From contig NZ_VCBL01000001.1 of NCBI RefSeq assembly GCF_007896435.1, positions 2,293,078-2,357,077 of the forward strand: a stretch of DNA of 64,000 nucleotides. Direction: 5' to 3'. This document shows, in pieces, positions 19,184 through 29,191 of this stretch; positions within the stretch are counted from its first letter, which is position 1; each line of letters begins with the position of its first letter. The stretch is from Rummeliibacillus suwonensis. Lineage in GTDB: Bacteria > Bacillota > Bacilli > Bacillales_A > Planococcaceae. The translations under genes and the position numbers were made by a program. The notes beneath the pieces are model-generated. The model was not told the DNA's origin and made no database searches. It saw only the letters and a list, made by a program, of their open reading frames with translations.

Positions 19184-19212
19184 TAAAGAAAAGAAAGCAC
19201 AAATGTACTTTC
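19184..19212 (-). terminator. proS terminator
   Basis: Minus strand GAAAGTAC pairs with GTGCTTTC (one G-U), loop ATTT, then TTTTCTTTAT. It follows the proS stop by about 30 bases. Confidence 0.75.
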
Positions 19213-19242
19213 TCTCCTAAAATAACCGGTTTTTGACGATCA

Positions 19243-20949
19243 TTATTCTACATGGAAGAAATTATTTAAACGATCTACAAGTTCTTCCTTTGCCCATTCA
19301 AATGTTTCACCGGTTTGTCGGAATTTCACTTCTACCATTCCTTCAGAAGCCTTTTTACCAACTGTTACACGAACCGGAAGACCGATTAAATCTGCATCTG
19401 CAAATTTGACCCCTGCACGTTCCTTACGATCATCATATAACACATCATAACGATAGGATTGTAACAATTTGTATAAATCTTCCGTTAAGCCTTTTTGTGC
19501 TTCATCTTTTTCATTTACTGAGATTAGATGAATATCATATGGAGCTACTTGTTTTGGCCATACAAATCCATAACTATCTTGGAACTGCTCCGCAACAGCC
19601 GCCATCACACGAGAAACACCAATACCATAGCATCCCATGATAAATGGTTGAGCACGACCATTTTCATCTAAGAATGTAGCTTTCATGGCATCACTATATT
19701 TAGTACCTAGTTTAAATACATGTCCAACTTCAATACCTTCTGCAAATTTAATCGTGCCTTTACCATCTGGTGTTGGATCTCCAACTTGTACAAATCGTAA
19801 ATCTTCATAACGATCAATAGCAAAATCTCTTCCTGGATTTACATTAACATAATGATAGCCATCCTCATTCGCACCACTTACACCATTACGAATTGACTTA
19901 ATCGCATTGTCTGCTATTACTTTCACATTCACTGGTAATTTAACAGGTCCAAGTGAACCTACATGGCTGTTTAATAGTTTAAAAATAGTATCTTCTTCTT
20001 CTAATTCAACAGATTCAGCATTTAGTGCATGTTTGAGTTTAATATCATTGATTTCATGATCTCCACGCGCAAGCACAACTACCGATTCACCATCAACATT
20101 AAATACTAAAGTTTTAATACATTGTTCAGGTTTAACATTTAGGAAAGCAACAACTTCATCAATTGTTTTTTGATCTGGTGTCGCTACTTTTTCAATGTTT
20201 TTCATTTCTTCACTGGAATGTGTATAATCAACTTTCACTTCAGCCATTTCAATATTAGCTGCATAATCTGTTTCATCAGAATAAGCGATTGTATCTTCAC
20301 CAATTTCTGACAATACCATAAATTCATGTGTATCCGTACCACCAATGGAGCCGGAATCTGCAATTACTGCACGAAATTTCAATCCAAGACGAGTGAATAT
20401 ATTCGTATAAGCCTTTACCATAGCTTGATATGTTTCATCTAAACTTTCTGCATTTGCATGAAAAGAATAGGCATCCTTCATCACAAACTCACGACCACGT
20501 AATAGACCAAAGCGAGGACGTTTTTCATCTCTAAATTTAGTTTGAATTTGATATAAAGTCAAAGGTAATTTTTTATAAGATTTGATTTCATCGCGCACTA
20601 ATGAAGTAATGACTTCTTCATGTGTTGGACCAAGAGCAAATTGACGATCATGGCGATCAGTTAGACGCATCAACTCTGGACCATAAGCATCCCAACGTCC
20701 TGATTCTTGCCATAATTCAGCTTGTTGTAGAGAAGGCATTAATAATTCGACTGCACCTGCTGCATCCATTTCTTCGCGAACAATTTGTTCAATTTTTTGT
20801 AGAACCTTTATACCCAATGGCAAATAGGTGTAAACGCCACTTGTATTTTGGCGGATAAAACCTGCGCGCAATAAAAGCTGGTGAGACTTAACATCCGCAT
20901 CAGCAGGTACTTCACGCAAAGTAGGGATAAATGTTTTACTTTGTTTCAT
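19243..20949 (-). CDS. proS: Proline--tRNA ligase (prokaryotic type, with editing domain)
   Basis: Charges tRNA-Pro and clears mischarged Ala-tRNA-Pro. The 568 residues start [30 protein letters not shown] as in B. subtilis. Class II motif 2 is [16 protein letters not shown], and the YbaK-like editing insertion spans about 230-400. Motif 3 is [14 protein letters not shown]. The anticodon-binding domain is C-terminal ([23 protein letters not shown]). Length is typical (564). No T-box motif is seen in the leader, which instead contains a repeat copy. Confidence 0.98.
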   Translation of the reverse strand: MKQSKTFIPTLREVPADADVKSHQLLLRAGFIRQNTSGVYTYLPLGIKVLQKIEQIVREEMDAAGAVELLMPSLQQAELWQESGRWDAYGPELMRLTDRHDRQFALGPTHEEVITSLVRDEIKSYKKLPLTLYQIQTKFRDEKRPRFGLLRGREFVMKDAYSFHANAESLDETYQAMVKAYTNIFTRLGLKFRAVIADSGSIGGTDTHEFMVLSEIGEDTIAYSDETDYAANIEMAEVKVDYTHSSEEMKNIEKVATPDQKTIDEVVAFLNVKPEQCIKTLVFNVDGESVVVLARGDHEINDIKLKHALNAESVELEEEDTIFKLLNSHVGSLGPVKLPVNVKVIADNAIKSIRNGVSGANEDGYHYVNVNPGRDFAIDRYEDLRFVQVGDPTPDGKGTIKFAEGIEVGHVFKLGTKYSDAMKATFLDENGRAQPFIMGCYGIGVSRVMAAVAEQFQDSYGFVWPKQVAPYDIHLISVNEKDEAQKGLTEDLYKLLQSYRYDVLYDDRKERAGVKFADADLIGLPVRVTVGKKASEGMVEVKFRQTGETFEWAKEELVDRLNNFFHVE

Positions 20950-21026
20950 TAGGAAAACCTCACTTTGAGCTATAGTTAATTTTTTATATGAACGTAGTTG
21001 ATACGCACCTTAGCAGGTAGCACGGC

Positions 21027-21171
21027 AAAGTAAAATCTCACACATTTGAGGTTATCTCATCCTCACTATTTGTGAGTTGAACCAGTCTAGCTTTTACAGG
21101 TAGTAGATCCACTTATTCTCCTGCTTTTTCACTTGATGCTTGAGCTGTTGCCCTTTAATAAGGGATGTACA
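21027..21171 (+). repeat. Intergenic repeat family, copy 4, in the proS leader
   Basis: AAAGTAAAATC, a hairpin region bounded by CTCACA/TGTGAG (21037-21042, 21071-21076), GTTGAACCAGTCTAGCTTTT, ACAGGTAGTAGATCC, a variable middle with CTCCTGCTTTTTCA, and a right part CCCTTTAATAAGGGA. The terminal hairpin again uses different bases that still pair. The rest of the rseP-proS gap (20950-21026 and 21172-21239) shows no gene and no clear terminator. Confidence 0.6.
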
Positions 21172-21239
21172 AGCAGCATCATCATGCTAGTAGCCGTGCT
21201 GTCTCTGAAAAAATTTGCTTTTGATAGGGACTATTTTTA

Positions 21240-22499
21240 CTAAAAGAAGAATCGTTGAATATCATTCCATGTTACTGCAATCATAAGAATCATCAAAAGA
21301 ACAATTCCTACAAAATGAACCATTCCTTCTTTTTGGCGATCAACTGGTTTACCACGAACAGCTTCAAATCCGAAGAATAATAAACGTCCTCCATCTAGTG
21401 CCGGTAATGGTAGTAAGTTCATAATTCCTAAGTTGATACTTAATACAGCTGCCCAATTCATAATATTGATAGCACCGTATTTAGCCACTTCTTCGGTTGC
21501 TTTATAAATGCCAACAGGGCCTGACAAAGCATCAATCGTAAATCCTCCAGTTATTAAAGCTCCAAGAATCGTGAAAATTTTAATCGTCCAATGATAGGTT
21601 TCTGTAAAACCGAATGCAAGAGCTTTTAATGGACTTTTTTCAACAGGACTTTGATACTGTACACCAATTTGTCCTATCGTTTGTCCATCGATTTTCTTTT
21701 CACTTGGGGTTACTTTTACCTTTTCATGTCCATCATCACGTTTAATATCTAATGTCAGTTCTTTATTTGGATTATTTTGAATAGCAGTTGATAATTCTTG
21801 CCATGTTTCAATGGATTTACCGTCTATTGCGGTTACATAATCGCCTTTTTCCAATCCCGCTGCGGCAGCAGGACTATCTTTTACAACACCAGCAAGGACA
21901 GGTTCGTATGTTGGTACCCCTGCCATAAATGCAATAACAATAAAAACAATAATGGCAAGGATAAAATTAAACAATGGACCTGCAAAAATAGTCATTGCCC
22001 GTTTTCCTACAGATTTTGAATTGAATTGTCGATCATATGGAGCGATCATCAATTCACTGCCATTTTCCTCGATAACTGCATTACGTGCAATATTGTAACG
22101 TACAAGCTTTTCATCCTCATCATAGCCTTCAATCCATAATTTCTTTTGAAGATCAGCCTTTTCTACTTCCAAGAAAAGCATGTCCGGCAATTGCTTGTTT
22201 TGATTTAAAACGATTTTTGCTACTTCGTTTTGATCGTTCAACAACATTCCGATTCGGTATCCTGGTTGAAGTTCGACCACATCAGCATCGTCTCCAGCCA
22301 TACGCACATACCCACCCATTGGTAACAAACGGATTGTGTATAATGTTTCACCTTTGTTAATACCTAATATTTTAGGACCAAAGCCAATGGCAAATTCGCG
22401 CACCAATATACCAGAACGTTTTGCAAAGATAAAGTGACCTAGTTCATGAAAAAACACGATAGAGCCGAACACTATGATGAATGCAATGATTGATTGCAT
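21240..22499 (-). CDS. rseP: Site-2 intramembrane zinc metalloprotease RseP/RasP
   Basis: Membrane protease that cleaves anti-sigma factors such as RsiW and leftover signal peptides. The 419 residues carry the zinc motif HELGH (18-22) in the first transmembrane segment. A PDZ domain (GVVKDSPAAAAGLEKGDYVTAI) is in the middle. Late transmembrane segments hold the third zinc ligand in LPALDGGRLLF. Start chosen at ATG 22499, behind AAGGTGGG; the frame extends six codons further without a ribosome site. Last gene of uppS-cdsA-dxr-rseP. Confidence 0.97.
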   Translation of the reverse strand: MQSIIAFIIVFGSIVFFHELGHFIFAKRSGILVREFAIGFGPKILGINKGETLYTIRLLPMGGYVRMAGDDADVVELQPGYRIGMLLNDQNEVAKIVLNQNKQLPDMLFLEVEKADLQKKLWIEGYDEDEKLVRYNIARNAVIEENGSELMIAPYDRQFNSKSVGKRAMTIFAGPLFNFILAIIVFIVIAFMAGVPTYEPVLAGVVKDSPAAAAGLEKGDYVTAIDGKSIETWQELSTAIQNNPNKELTLDIKRDDGHEKVKVTPSEKKIDGQTIGQIGVQYQSPVEKSPLKALAFGFTETYHWTIKIFTILGALITGGFTIDALSGPVGIYKATEEVAKYGAINIMNWAAVLSINLGIMNLLPLPALDGGRLLFFGFEAVRGKPVDRQKEGMVHFVGIVLLMILMIAVTWNDIQRFFF

Positions 22500-22536
22500 G
22501 TAATCCCACCTTCTCAAGCTTTGTAAATTGCTATTA

Positions 22537-23682
22537 CTATTTTAGCATGGTTTGAACTGTTTTTCTCGTTTCTTTGTCGATATGTAAAATAGTTTCTAAA
22601 TCTGGATGTTGAATATTCACATGATCGTTCATCATTTTTTCGATAATGTCCTCAATTTCAAGAAATGTAATTTTCTCTTGTAAAAACGCACCGACAGCAG
22701 CTTCGTTTGCTGCATTCATCACTGTCAAAATCGTACCGCCCATTCGTCCTGCTTGATAAGCAAAATCTAAGCACCGGAAACGTTTTAAATCCACATGTTC
22801 AAAATGTAATTGACCTATTTTAGCTAAATCTAATCTTTCCGCTGTAGAACGAGGTAATCTCTCAGGATAACTTAATGCATATTGAATAGGTGTGCGCATA
22901 TCTGGTGTACCTAGTTGAGCCATTATACTTGTATCATGATATTCAACCATCGAGTGAATAATGCTTTCTCTATGAATTAAAACGTCAATTTTGTCATAAG
23001 GCATATCATATAAGACAGATGCTTCAATCACTTCTAACCCTTTATTCATCAAAGTTGCTGAATCAATCGTAATTTTTGCTCCCATCGACCAATTCGGATG
23101 ATTTAAAGCCTCCTTAATCGATACATTTTTTAGTTCTTCGCGTGTCCTATCTCGAAAACTACCGCCTGAAGCTGTAAGGATCAAACGTGAAATTGATTGA
23201 CGATTTTCCCCTTGCATGGATTGCCAAAGTGCTGAATGTTCACTATCAACTGGCAAGATAGGCGCGCCAAATTTTTTTGCTTCACTCATGACTAAATGTC
23301 CGGCTGTCACCAGTGTTTCTTTATTAGCAATTGCGATAGCCTTTTTTTTACGGATTGCTGCTAATGTTGCTTCAAGACCGATACTTCCTAATACAGCATT
23401 TAATAATACATCTGCTTCTGCAAATGTAGCCACATCCACTAATCCTTTTGGTCCACAAGTAAAATCAATATGTGGAAACTCTTTAGAAAGCATGTGAGCA
23501 TCTTCTTCTAATTGTACAGAGACTAATTTAGGACTAAATTCAACAATAATTTCCTTTGTTCTTTCGATATTTTTACCAGCTGCAAATGCTACAATTTTAA
23601 ACTCATCTGCATGATCTCTAACAATATCTAATGTTTGTAAGCCAATAGAACCTGTTGCTCCTAATAAGCTGATTGATTTCAT
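22537..23682 (-). CDS. dxr: 1-deoxy-D-xylulose 5-phosphate reductoisomerase
   Basis: Second step of the MEP isoprenoid pathway, NADPH-dependent, in the cytoplasm. The 381 residues show the NADPH-binding [15 protein letters not shown] at the N-terminus, [10 protein letters not shown], and the metal/substrate motif [11 protein letters not shown] near residue 150, followed by [10 protein letters not shown]. Length is normal. It sits between cdsA and rseP, supplying precursors for the undecaprenyl phosphate made by UppS two genes upstream. Confidence 0.98.
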   Translation of the reverse strand: MKSISLLGATGSIGLQTLDIVRDHADEFKIVAFAAGKNIERTKEIIVEFSPKLVSVQLEEDAHMLSKEFPHIDFTCGPKGLVDVATFAEADVLLNAVLGSIGLEATLAAIRKKKAIAIANKETLVTAGHLVMSEAKKFGAPILPVDSEHSALWQSMQGENRQSISRLILTASGGSFRDRTREELKNVSIKEALNHPNWSMGAKITIDSATLMNKGLEVIEASVLYDMPYDKIDVLIHRESIIHSMVEYHDTSIMAQLGTPDMRTPIQYALSYPERLPRSTAERLDLAKIGQLHFEHVDLKRFRCLDFAYQAGRMGGTILTVMNAANEAAVGAFLQEKITFLEIEDIIEKMMNDHVNIQHPDLETILHIDKETRKTVQTMLK

Positions 23683-23696
23683 TTAAAATATCTCCC

Positions 23697-24491
23697 TTAT
23701 CCAATAAAGTGTAAGAAATATAGCAATGGTAAAACGAATAATAGGCTGTCGAAACGATCTAATATTCCACCATGTCCAGGCAATATGTTCCCGGAATCCT
23801 TTACACCATAGTGACGCTTAATCGCTGATTCTACTAAATCTCCCAATTGTCCAAATATGGAAGCCACCACCGATACGATCATTAAAGTTATCCATGAAAT
23901 ATCTAATTTTGCGATGAATTGGAAAATCATAGCTGAAATGAATGCAACCACAATCCCTCCAACAAAACCTTCAATCGTCTTTTTGGGAGATATTTCTGGC
24001 CATAATTTATGCTTTCCTAATTTTCTACCAATAAAATATGCCCCAGAATCGGTTGTCCATACAATGACTAATGCGTATATAACAAATCGCAAGCCTGCGT
24101 CTCTAGTCGCTATAAAGAAATGAAAACCGATTCCCACATATAGGGCACTTGCCAGCAAGAATCCTACATCATCAAACGAGAATTTATTTTTTACGAGAAC
24201 AGTATAAATAAGCAATAATATGGCACAGATGAATACGTATTCAGTGTTAGAATAGGAAGTTATCTCTTGGATTTGCTCTGACCATTCTTTAGGCATTAAA
24301 ATGATAAATAATAAAATTAATGTAATGATTCCGGGTACAGAAAATAACGAAGTCCCTTTCATTCTTAATACTTCAAATAGTCCTACTGTCGCCATTGCAT
24401 ATACCAAAATGGCAAATGGGTATTGACCATAAATAACGAATGGTATAAACAATGCAGCAGCAATAATAGCCGTAATAATACGTTGTTTCAC
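23697..24491 (-). CDS. cdsA: Phosphatidate cytidylyltransferase (CDP-diglyceride synthase)
   Basis: Integral membrane enzyme making CDP-diacylglycerol from phosphatidate and CTP. The 264 residues contain about eight hydrophobic segments and the C-terminal family signature around SAIKRHYGVKDSGN and PGHGGILDRFDS. Start codon is GTG, about 11 bases after AGGAG and seven bases after the uppS stop. It belongs to the uppS-cdsA-dxr-rseP envelope cluster. Confidence 0.97.
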   Translation of the reverse strand: MKQRIITAIIAAALFIPFVIYGQYPFAILVYAMATVGLFEVLRMKGTSLFSVPGIITLILLFIILMPKEWSEQIQEITSYSNTEYVFICAILLLIYTVLVKNKFSFDDVGFLLASALYVGIGFHFFIATRDAGLRFVIYALVIVWTTDSGAYFIGRKLGKHKLWPEISPKKTIEGFVGGIVVAFISAMIFQFIAKLDISWITLMIVSVVASIFGQLGDLVESAIKRHYGVKDSGNILPGHGGILDRFDSLLFVLPLLYFLHFIG

Positions 24492-24497
24492 TCTTTC

Positions 24498-25283
24498 TTA
24501 TTCTCCTTTCAATCCCCCAAATCGGCGATTGCGCTTTTGATAATCGATTACCGCTTCGTATAAGTGCTCTGCTCTGAATTCTGGCCAATGTATGTTTGTA
24601 AACCAAAACTCCGTATAAGCAAGCTGCCATAATAGGAAATTACTTAATCGAAATTCTCCACTTGTGCGGATAAGTAAATCTGGATCTCCAATCTTTGCAG
24701 TCATAAGTTGCTCACAAATGATTTCTTCCGTAATGGCGGTTGTTTCTAACTTTCCATCTTGAACCAGTTTAGCGATCCGTTGTACAGCTAACACTATTTC
24801 GCGGCGACTACCATAATTAAATGCAAAGTTAAGCACCATTCCTGTATTATTTTTTGTTTCTTCCATCGCATTTCGAACTGCTCGACTTGTATATTGAGGT
24901 AAACCGTCCATTTCACCAATCATTTCAACACGAATGTTCAATTCCATCAACTCTGGTAAAAAGTCTGCCAAAAACTCCTCTGGCAAATGCATCAAGAATT
25001 CTACTTCACTTGATGGACGTTTCCAATTCTCCGTCGAAAATGCATAAAGTGTTATCACCTTGATACCAATTGCATTAGCTGCTCTTGTTATACGGCGTAC
25101 ATTATGCATGCCTTCTCGATGTCCTACAAAGCGTGGAAGTGCACGTTGCTTTGCCCAGCGTCCATTGCCATCCATAATAATAGCTATATGATTGGGTACT
25201 CTCTGCTGACGCAATGTATCAATTTGCTTCTGCAATGATTGATCTTGTTTATCTGATTTTCTCCATCCGAGTTTATCTAACAT
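24498..25283 (-). CDS. uppS: Isoprenyl transferase, undecaprenyl diphosphate synthase
   Basis: cis-Prenyltransferase making the C55 lipid carrier precursor for peptidoglycan and teichoic acids. The 261 residues have the catalytic aspartate D38 in [10 protein letters not shown], then [21 protein letters not shown] and the C-terminal [14 protein letters not shown] with the Mg-binding region. The GGAGG ribosome site and an extended -10 promoter lie upstream, so uppS likely starts its own operon; the upstream gene frr is 673 bases away across repeat-rich sequence. Confidence 0.98.
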   Translation of the reverse strand: MLDKLGWRKSDKQDQSLQKQIDTLRQQRVPNHIAIIMDGNGRWAKQRALPRFVGHREGMHNVRRITRAANAIGIKVITLYAFSTENWKRPSSEVEFLMHLPEEFLADFLPELMELNIRVEMIGEMDGLPQYTSRAVRNAMEETKNNTGMVLNFAFNYGSRREIVLAVQRIAKLVQDGKLETTAITEEIICEQLMTAKIGDPDLLIRTSGEFRLSNFLLWQLAYTEFWFTNIHWPEFRAEHLYEAVIDYQKRNRRFGGLKGE

Positions 25284-25328
25284 TTAGAATCCTCCACTAA
25301 CTAACAGATCGGAACGTATACTTCTACT

Positions 25329-25337
25329 ATCATATCA
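25329..25337 (-). promoter_or_regulatory. Candidate extended -10 promoter for uppS operon
   Basis: Minus strand TGATATGAT is an extended -10 box (TGn plus TATGAT) about 45 bases before the uppS start. No convincing -35 is seen. Confidence 0.45.
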
Positions 25338-25458
25338 AAAATACGGATTTTTTTCCTTAATCTTTATCAATTACACCCCAGCGTAATTGCATCCGGATTT
25401 TTTCAAGCCTGCAAGAGAAATCTCTTCAAAATCCGTGACATCTACCGGAAGCCCTGTG

Positions 25459-25590
25459 TCAACACGAGGTTGATCCCCCACCTAACTTTCTCATTTCTCT
25501 CTAAATCTTATGTTGGGGTCTTACTGCCCGTTAACGCGGGATAAAATCGCATTCATCTAGCCACCTATATAGGTGAGTGTCTTCCTGAAT
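25459..25590 (+). repeat. Intergenic repeat family, copy 5 (right half)
   Basis: Has GGTTGATCCCCCACCT, the middle TTTCTCATTTCTCTC, the right arm TGGGGTCTTACTGCCCGTTA and ACGCGGGATAAA, then a hairpin with CATTCA/TGAATG enclosing the palindrome CACCTATATAGGTG (25562-25575). The left arm with CCAATCGGAC is missing. Confidence 0.7.
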
Positions 25591-25595
25591 GAAGA

Positions 25596-25629
25596 TAAAA
25601 AAGACGTCCCTGTAGTTATAGGACGTCTT
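25596..25629 (-). terminator. Terminator in the frr-uppS spacer
   Basis: Minus strand AAGACGTCC pairs with GGACGTCTT around an eleven-base loop, followed by TTTTATC. It lies 330 bases after frr and before the uppS promoter. Confidence 0.8.
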
Positions 25630-25760
25630 ATAAAACACAAGGTTCTAAAAAACCAATTACGTCTTCTTAGCGTAATAAAAAATGGAACTATACTGCACAA
25701 TGCATATCCTGAACATCCACAGAACAAATAACGAATGTCTGGATAACTTCTAAAAATAGA

Positions 25761-25913
25761 AAATCTTATCCTGTATAAACAAGCAGTAAGCCCCTACCCC
25801 AAGATTTAAAAAAATCAAAAAGTGGGTTTCACTTTTATAAAAGCCTGATTGGTTCAATTGAGCACCCAATATAGACTCAAGAAAACCCTCACTGGATGAA
25901 GTTTCACTTTATA
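25761..25913 (-). repeat. Intergenic repeat family, copy 6, inverted orientation
   Basis: Read on the minus strand it gives AAAGTGAAACTTC, CAGTGAGGGTTTTC, TTGAACCAATCAGGCTTTTA, a variable middle, then GGGGTAGGGGCTTACTGCTTGTTTA and ACAGGATAA. It is the only copy on the minus strand and faces copy 5 about 170 bases away. Confidence 0.7.
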
Positions 25914-25956
25914 TTCATCTCATTACCAAGAAAAATGAAGGCTCCTGCTAATATAG

Positions 25957-26514
25957 TTAGACAGACATAATTTCGTTTTCTTTTTCTTTTGCGATTTGGT
26001 CAACTTTAACAATATTCGTATCTGTTAGTTTTTGAATGTCATCTGAAAATCCGCGTAAATCGTCTTCTGTGATTTCTCCACTTTTTTCTAGCTTTTTAAA
26101 TTCATCATTCGCATCACGACGAACATTTCGAACAGCCACTTTTGCTTCTTCAGCTTCTTTTTTCACCTGTTTCACTAGCTCTTTACGACGTTCTTCCGTT
26201 AATGCGGGAATTGCTAAACGAATGACGTTACCATCATTTGTTGGCGTAATACCAATATCTGATTTTAACAACGCTTTTTCGATATCTCCCAAAGCGGTTT
26301 TATCATATGGTTGAATAACTAATAGCCGTGCTTCTGGAATTGTAATCCCAGCCAATTGTTTAATAGGTGTTGGAGCACCATAATATTCAACGCTCACATG
26401 GTCTAGCAATGAGGCGTTGGCGCGTCCAGCACGAATTGTTGCTAATGCTCGAGTAAATACTTGAATTGCCTTCGTCATTTTTTCTTCAGCTTTTGTGATA
26501 ACTTCTTTTGACAT
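25957..26514 (-). CDS. frr: Ribosome recycling factor
   Basis: Splits post-termination ribosomes together with EF-G. The 185 residues show [20 protein letters not shown] (here RAGRAN), [18 protein letters not shown] [47 protein letters not shown] and the C-terminal helix. The size is canonical. Start overlaps the pyrH stop (TAATG). It ends the rpsB-tsf-pyrH-frr group. Confidence 0.98.
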   Translation of the reverse strand: MSKEVITKAEEKMTKAIQVFTRALATIRAGRANASLLDHVSVEYYGAPTPIKQLAGITIPEARLLVIQPYDKTALGDIEKALLKSDIGITPTNDGNVIRLAIPALTEERRKELVKQVKKEAEEAKVAVRNVRRDANDEFKKLEKSGEITEDDLRGFSDDIQKLTDTNIVKVDQIAKEKENEIMSV

Positions 26515-27239
26515 TATGAATTCCTCCTAACCACTGTTCCGATAGTTTCGCCCAATACAGCGCGTTTGATATTTCCATTTTCCATAATAGAAAATACGAT
26601 TAATGGAATGTCGTTATCCATACATAATGTGGATGCTGTTGAATCCATAACCTGCAATCCTTGTTGGATTACTTCTAAGTATGTTAGACTATCATATTTT
26701 ACCGCATCTGTATTTGTTTTAGGATCTGCAGAGTATACACCATCTACGTTATTTTTAGCCATTAAAATGACATCTGCATTAATTTCAGCCGCACGTAACG
26801 CTGCTGTTGTATCTGTGGAGAAGTAGGGGTTACCTGTACCTGCTGCAAAAATCACAACACGTTTTTTTTCAAGGTGACGTATTGCTTTTCTTCTAATATA
26901 CGGTTCAGCAACTTGTGTCATAACGATTGATGATTGAACACGAGTTGGAACATCTAAATTTTCAAGGGAATCTTGAAGAGCTAGTGCATTCATAACAGTT
27001 GCTAACATACCCATATAGTCGGCGTTTGCACGTTCCATACCCATTTCAGCACCGATTTTACCTCTCCAAATATTACCACCACCGACTACTAATGCTACCT
27101 CTATTCCTAGATCAACAACCTCTTTCACTTGTTCTGCTACTGATTTCACAATTTTAGGTGATAAGCCAAAGCCTTTTTCTCCAGCAAGAGCTTCTCCACT
27201 CAGTTTAATGACTACTCTATTATACTGTGGCATACTCAT
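26514..27239 (-). CDS. pyrH: Uridylate kinase
   Basis: Phosphorylates UMP to UDP; bacterial-type hexameric amino acid kinase fold. The 241 residues contain [17 protein letters not shown] at the start, VGGGNIWRG, and [24 protein letters not shown] chose ATG 27239, five bases after GGAGG; ATGs just upstream lie in the ribosome-site region. The frr start overlaps its stop. Confidence 0.98.
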   Translation of the reverse strand: MSMPQYNRVVIKLSGEALAGEKGFGLSPKIVKSVAEQVKEVVDLGIEVALVVGGGNIWRGKIGAEMGMERANADYMGMLATVMNALALQDSLENLDVPTRVQSSIVMTQVAEPYIRRKAIRHLEKKRVVIFAAGTGNPYFSTDTTAALRAAEINADVILMAKNNVDGVYSADPKTNTDAVKYDSLTYLEVIQQGLQVMDSTASTLCMDNDIPLIVFSIMENGNIKRAVLGETIGTVVRRNS

Positions 27240-27269
27240 TGGAACCTCCATCATCATGCTTTTTTCTCG

Positions 27270-27305
27270 AAAAAGAGGGAACACGATAAGCTGTGCTCCC
27301 TTCTC
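27270..27305 (-). terminator. Probable terminator between tsf and pyrH
   Basis: Minus strand AGAAGGGAGCACA pairs imperfectly with TGTTCCCTCTT and is followed by TTTCG. The stem has a small bulge and the U-tract is short, so partial termination is likely. Confidence 0.6.
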
Positions 27306-27335
27306 TTATACATTAATTATTCAACAAAATTAATA

Positions 27336-28220
27336 TTAATTGCCTTTAACTTGGCTCATTACTTCTTCTGCAAAGTTATCTTCGCGTTTTTCAATACCTT
27401 CCCCTACTTCATAGCGTACGAATGAAGTAAGTGTAGCGCCAGCAGCTTTAACATAGTCACCAACTTTTTGATCTGGGTTTTTAACGAATGCTTGATCAAG
27501 AACACAAATTTCTTCGAAGTATTTACGTAAACGACCTTCGACCATTTTAGCAACAATATTTTCTGGTTTGCCTTCGTTTAATGCTTGTTCAGTTAATACT
27601 TTGCGTTCATGAGCAACTTCTTCTTCAGAAACTTGATCATGAGCGATGTATTTAGGATTTAATGCAGCGATATGCATAGCAACATCTTTTGCCACATCAG
27701 AATCAGTAGTTCCTTCAAGTACTGCTAATACCCCAATACGTCCACCCATGTGTAAGTAAGCGCCAAATGCGTCTGCATCAGTTTTTGAAGCGATCGTGAA
27801 TCGACGAAGCGTAATTTTTTCTCCAATTGTAGCGATTGCTGAAGAAATATGTTCAGAAACTTTTGCGCCATTATCCATTTTAGATTCTAAAGCTTCTTCT
27901 AAGTTAGCTGGTTTAACTGCTAGTAAATGATCAGCTAATTCTTTCACTAAAGTTTGGAAACCTTCATTTTTTGCAACGAAGTCAGTTTCAGCATTTACTT
28001 CTAATAGTACTGCGTCATTACCTTTCACTTCGATATAAGTTGTACCTTCAGCAGCGATACGATCAGCTTTTTTACCAGCCGCCGCTAATCCTTTTTCACG
28101 TAGGAAATCTACTGCTGCATCCATATCTCCATCAGTTTTTACAAGTGCTTTTTTACAATCCATCATACCAGCACCAGTTTTTTCACGTAATTCTTTTACC
28201 ATTTTAGCAGTTACTGCCAT
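27336..28220 (-). CDS. tsf: Elongation factor Ts
   Basis: Guanine nucleotide exchange factor for EF-Tu. The 294 residues start [26 protein letters not shown], the UBA-like signature, then [14 protein letters not shown] and [16 protein letters not shown]. Length equals the B. subtilis protein (293). AGGGAGGAA ribosome site. It follows rpsB, separated by a strong terminator that probably sets the ratio of S2 to EF-Ts. Confidence 0.98.
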   Translation of the reverse strand: MAVTAKMVKELREKTGAGMMDCKKALVKTDGDMDAAVDFLREKGLAAAGKKADRIAAEGTTYIEVKGNDAVLLEVNAETDFVAKNEGFQTLVKELADHLLAVKPANLEEALESKMDNGAKVSEHISSAIATIGEKITLRRFTIASKTDADAFGAYLHMGGRIGVLAVLEGTTDSDVAKDVAMHIAALNPKYIAHDQVSEEEVAHERKVLTEQALNEGKPENIVAKMVEGRLRKYFEEICVLDQAFVKNPDQKVGDYVKAAGATLTSFVRYEVGEGIEKREDNFAEEVMSQVKGN

Positions 28221-28261
28221 TGATAGTTCCTCCCTTAATATATGAAATTAATATCATTCTC

Positions 28262-28299
28262 AAAAAAAGGTGATAAGAGGGTTTAGCCGCTTATCACCT
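28262..28299 (-). terminator. Terminator between rpsB and tsf
   Basis: Minus strand AGGTGATAAG pairs with CTTATCACCT, then TTTTTTTGAG. It is a strong intrinsic hairpin 16 bases after the rpsB stop. Confidence 0.9.
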
Positions 28300-28315
28300 G
28301 TTTCCAAATCAGAAA

Positions 28316-29041
28316 TTACTCAGCTGCAACCTCTTCAGCTGGAACTGCTGCTTCTTCTTCACCTTGTTTAGATTCGATCAAAGCATCTGCCATTTTAGAA
28401 GTGATTAACTTAACAGCACGAATAGCATCGTCATTTGATGGAATAACATAGTCGATTTCATCTGGATCACAGTTTGTATCAACCATTGCTACTAATGGGA
28501 TGTTTAGTTTGCGAGCTTCTGCTACTGCGATACGTTCTTTGCGTGGATCTACAACGAACATTACGTCTGGTAGATTTTGCATATCACGAATACCACCTAA
28601 GAATTTAACAAGACGGTCATGTTGTTTTTTCAATTGGACAACTTCTTTTTTAGGTAGAACTTCAAAAGTTCCGTCTTCTTCCATTTTTTCGATTTCTTTC
28701 AAACGTGCAACACGTTTTTGAATTGTACCGAAGTTAGTAAGCGTACCACCTAACCAACGTTGGTTAATATAGTAGTTGCCTGAACGTTCTGCTTCTTCTT
28801 TGATGGCTTCTTGAGCTTGTTTTTTAGTACCAACAAAAAGAACTTTACCACCATCTTCGCCAACTTGACGCATAAAGTCGTAAGCTTCTTCTAATTTTTT
28901 AACTGTTTTTTGTAAATCGATAATATAGATACCGTTACGTTCAACAAAAATGTATTTTTTCATTTTTGGATTCCAACGGCGAGTTTGGTGACCAAAATGT
29001 ACACCAGCTTCTAGTAATTGTTTCATTGAAATTACTGACAT
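28316..29041 (-). CDS. rpsB: 30S ribosomal protein S2
   Basis: Ribosomal protein of the small-subunit head-body junction. The 241 residues run from [27 protein letters not shown] (key part [12 protein letters not shown]) through GTKKQAQ and MPDVMFVVD-like [14 protein letters not shown] to an acidic tail. ATG 29041 has AGGAGG eight bases upstream and matches the universal S2 start; the frame continues upstream only through the leader. A promoter and a structured leader precede it. Confidence 0.98.
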   Translation of the reverse strand: MSVISMKQLLEAGVHFGHQTRRWNPKMKKYIFVERNGIYIIDLQKTVKKLEEAYDFMRQVGEDGGKVLFVGTKKQAQEAIKEEAERSGNYYINQRWLGGTLTNFGTIQKRVARLKEIEKMEEDGTFEVLPKKEVVQLKKQHDRLVKFLGGIRDMQNLPDVMFVVDPRKERIAVAEARKLNIPLVAMVDTNCDPDEIDYVIPSNDDAIRAVKLITSKMADALIESKQGEEEAAVPAEEVAAE

Positions 29042-29151
29042 TTGTATTTCCTCCTGATATGGTTTTTTGTCCTCCGCATTCATCATCTGTAGGAGTAACT
29101 CGAAATGAGCACCTTCTCCTTGCATCCGAATGCGTGTGTAATGTAACACCA
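29042..29151 (-). ncRNA. Structured rpsB leader, candidate S2 autoregulatory element
   Basis: About 110 bases between the predicted start point and rpsB. In the transcript CGCATTC (29128-29134) pairs with GAATGCG (29075-29081), enclosing GGAG/CTCC and CTC-ATTTC-GAG stems, a branched fold just before the ribosome site. Ribosomal protein leaders binding S2 are known in several bacteria; this one is identified only by eye. Confidence 0.5.
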
Positions 29152-29157
29152 TTTGAT

Positions 29158-29186
29158 AATATATCATAATGACCTATTCTCTGCAA
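29158..29186 (-). promoter_or_regulatory. Candidate sigma-A promoter for rpsB
   Basis: Minus strand TTGCAG (29181-29186), 17 bases, TATATT (29158-29163) with extended TGA. It lies immediately after the swrB stop, so rpsB is uncoupled from the flagellar genes. Confidence 0.6.
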
Positions 29187-29191
29187 CTACT

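Larger units (their letters stand above)
25284..25956. other. 673-bp gene-free, repeat-rich uppS-frr spacer
   Basis: Contains the uppS promoter, repeat copy 5 (plus), a terminator at 25596-25629, an AT-rich middle without open frames of note, and the inverted repeat copy 6. The left part (25370-25460) also has a hairpin-rich stretch with CATCCGGATTTTTTCAAG that belongs to none of the annotated copies. In B. subtilis frr and uppS are much closer, so this spacer looks like an accumulation site. Confidence 0.6.

Noticed and set aside
20950-21239. T-box riboswitch in front of proS
   Set aside because: No T-box motif or terminator/antiterminator pair; the spacer is occupied by a repeat copy.
29042-29167. 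N-terminal extension of ribosomal protein S2
   Set aside because: This stretch is the predicted promoter and structured leader; S2 starts at [13 protein letters not shown].
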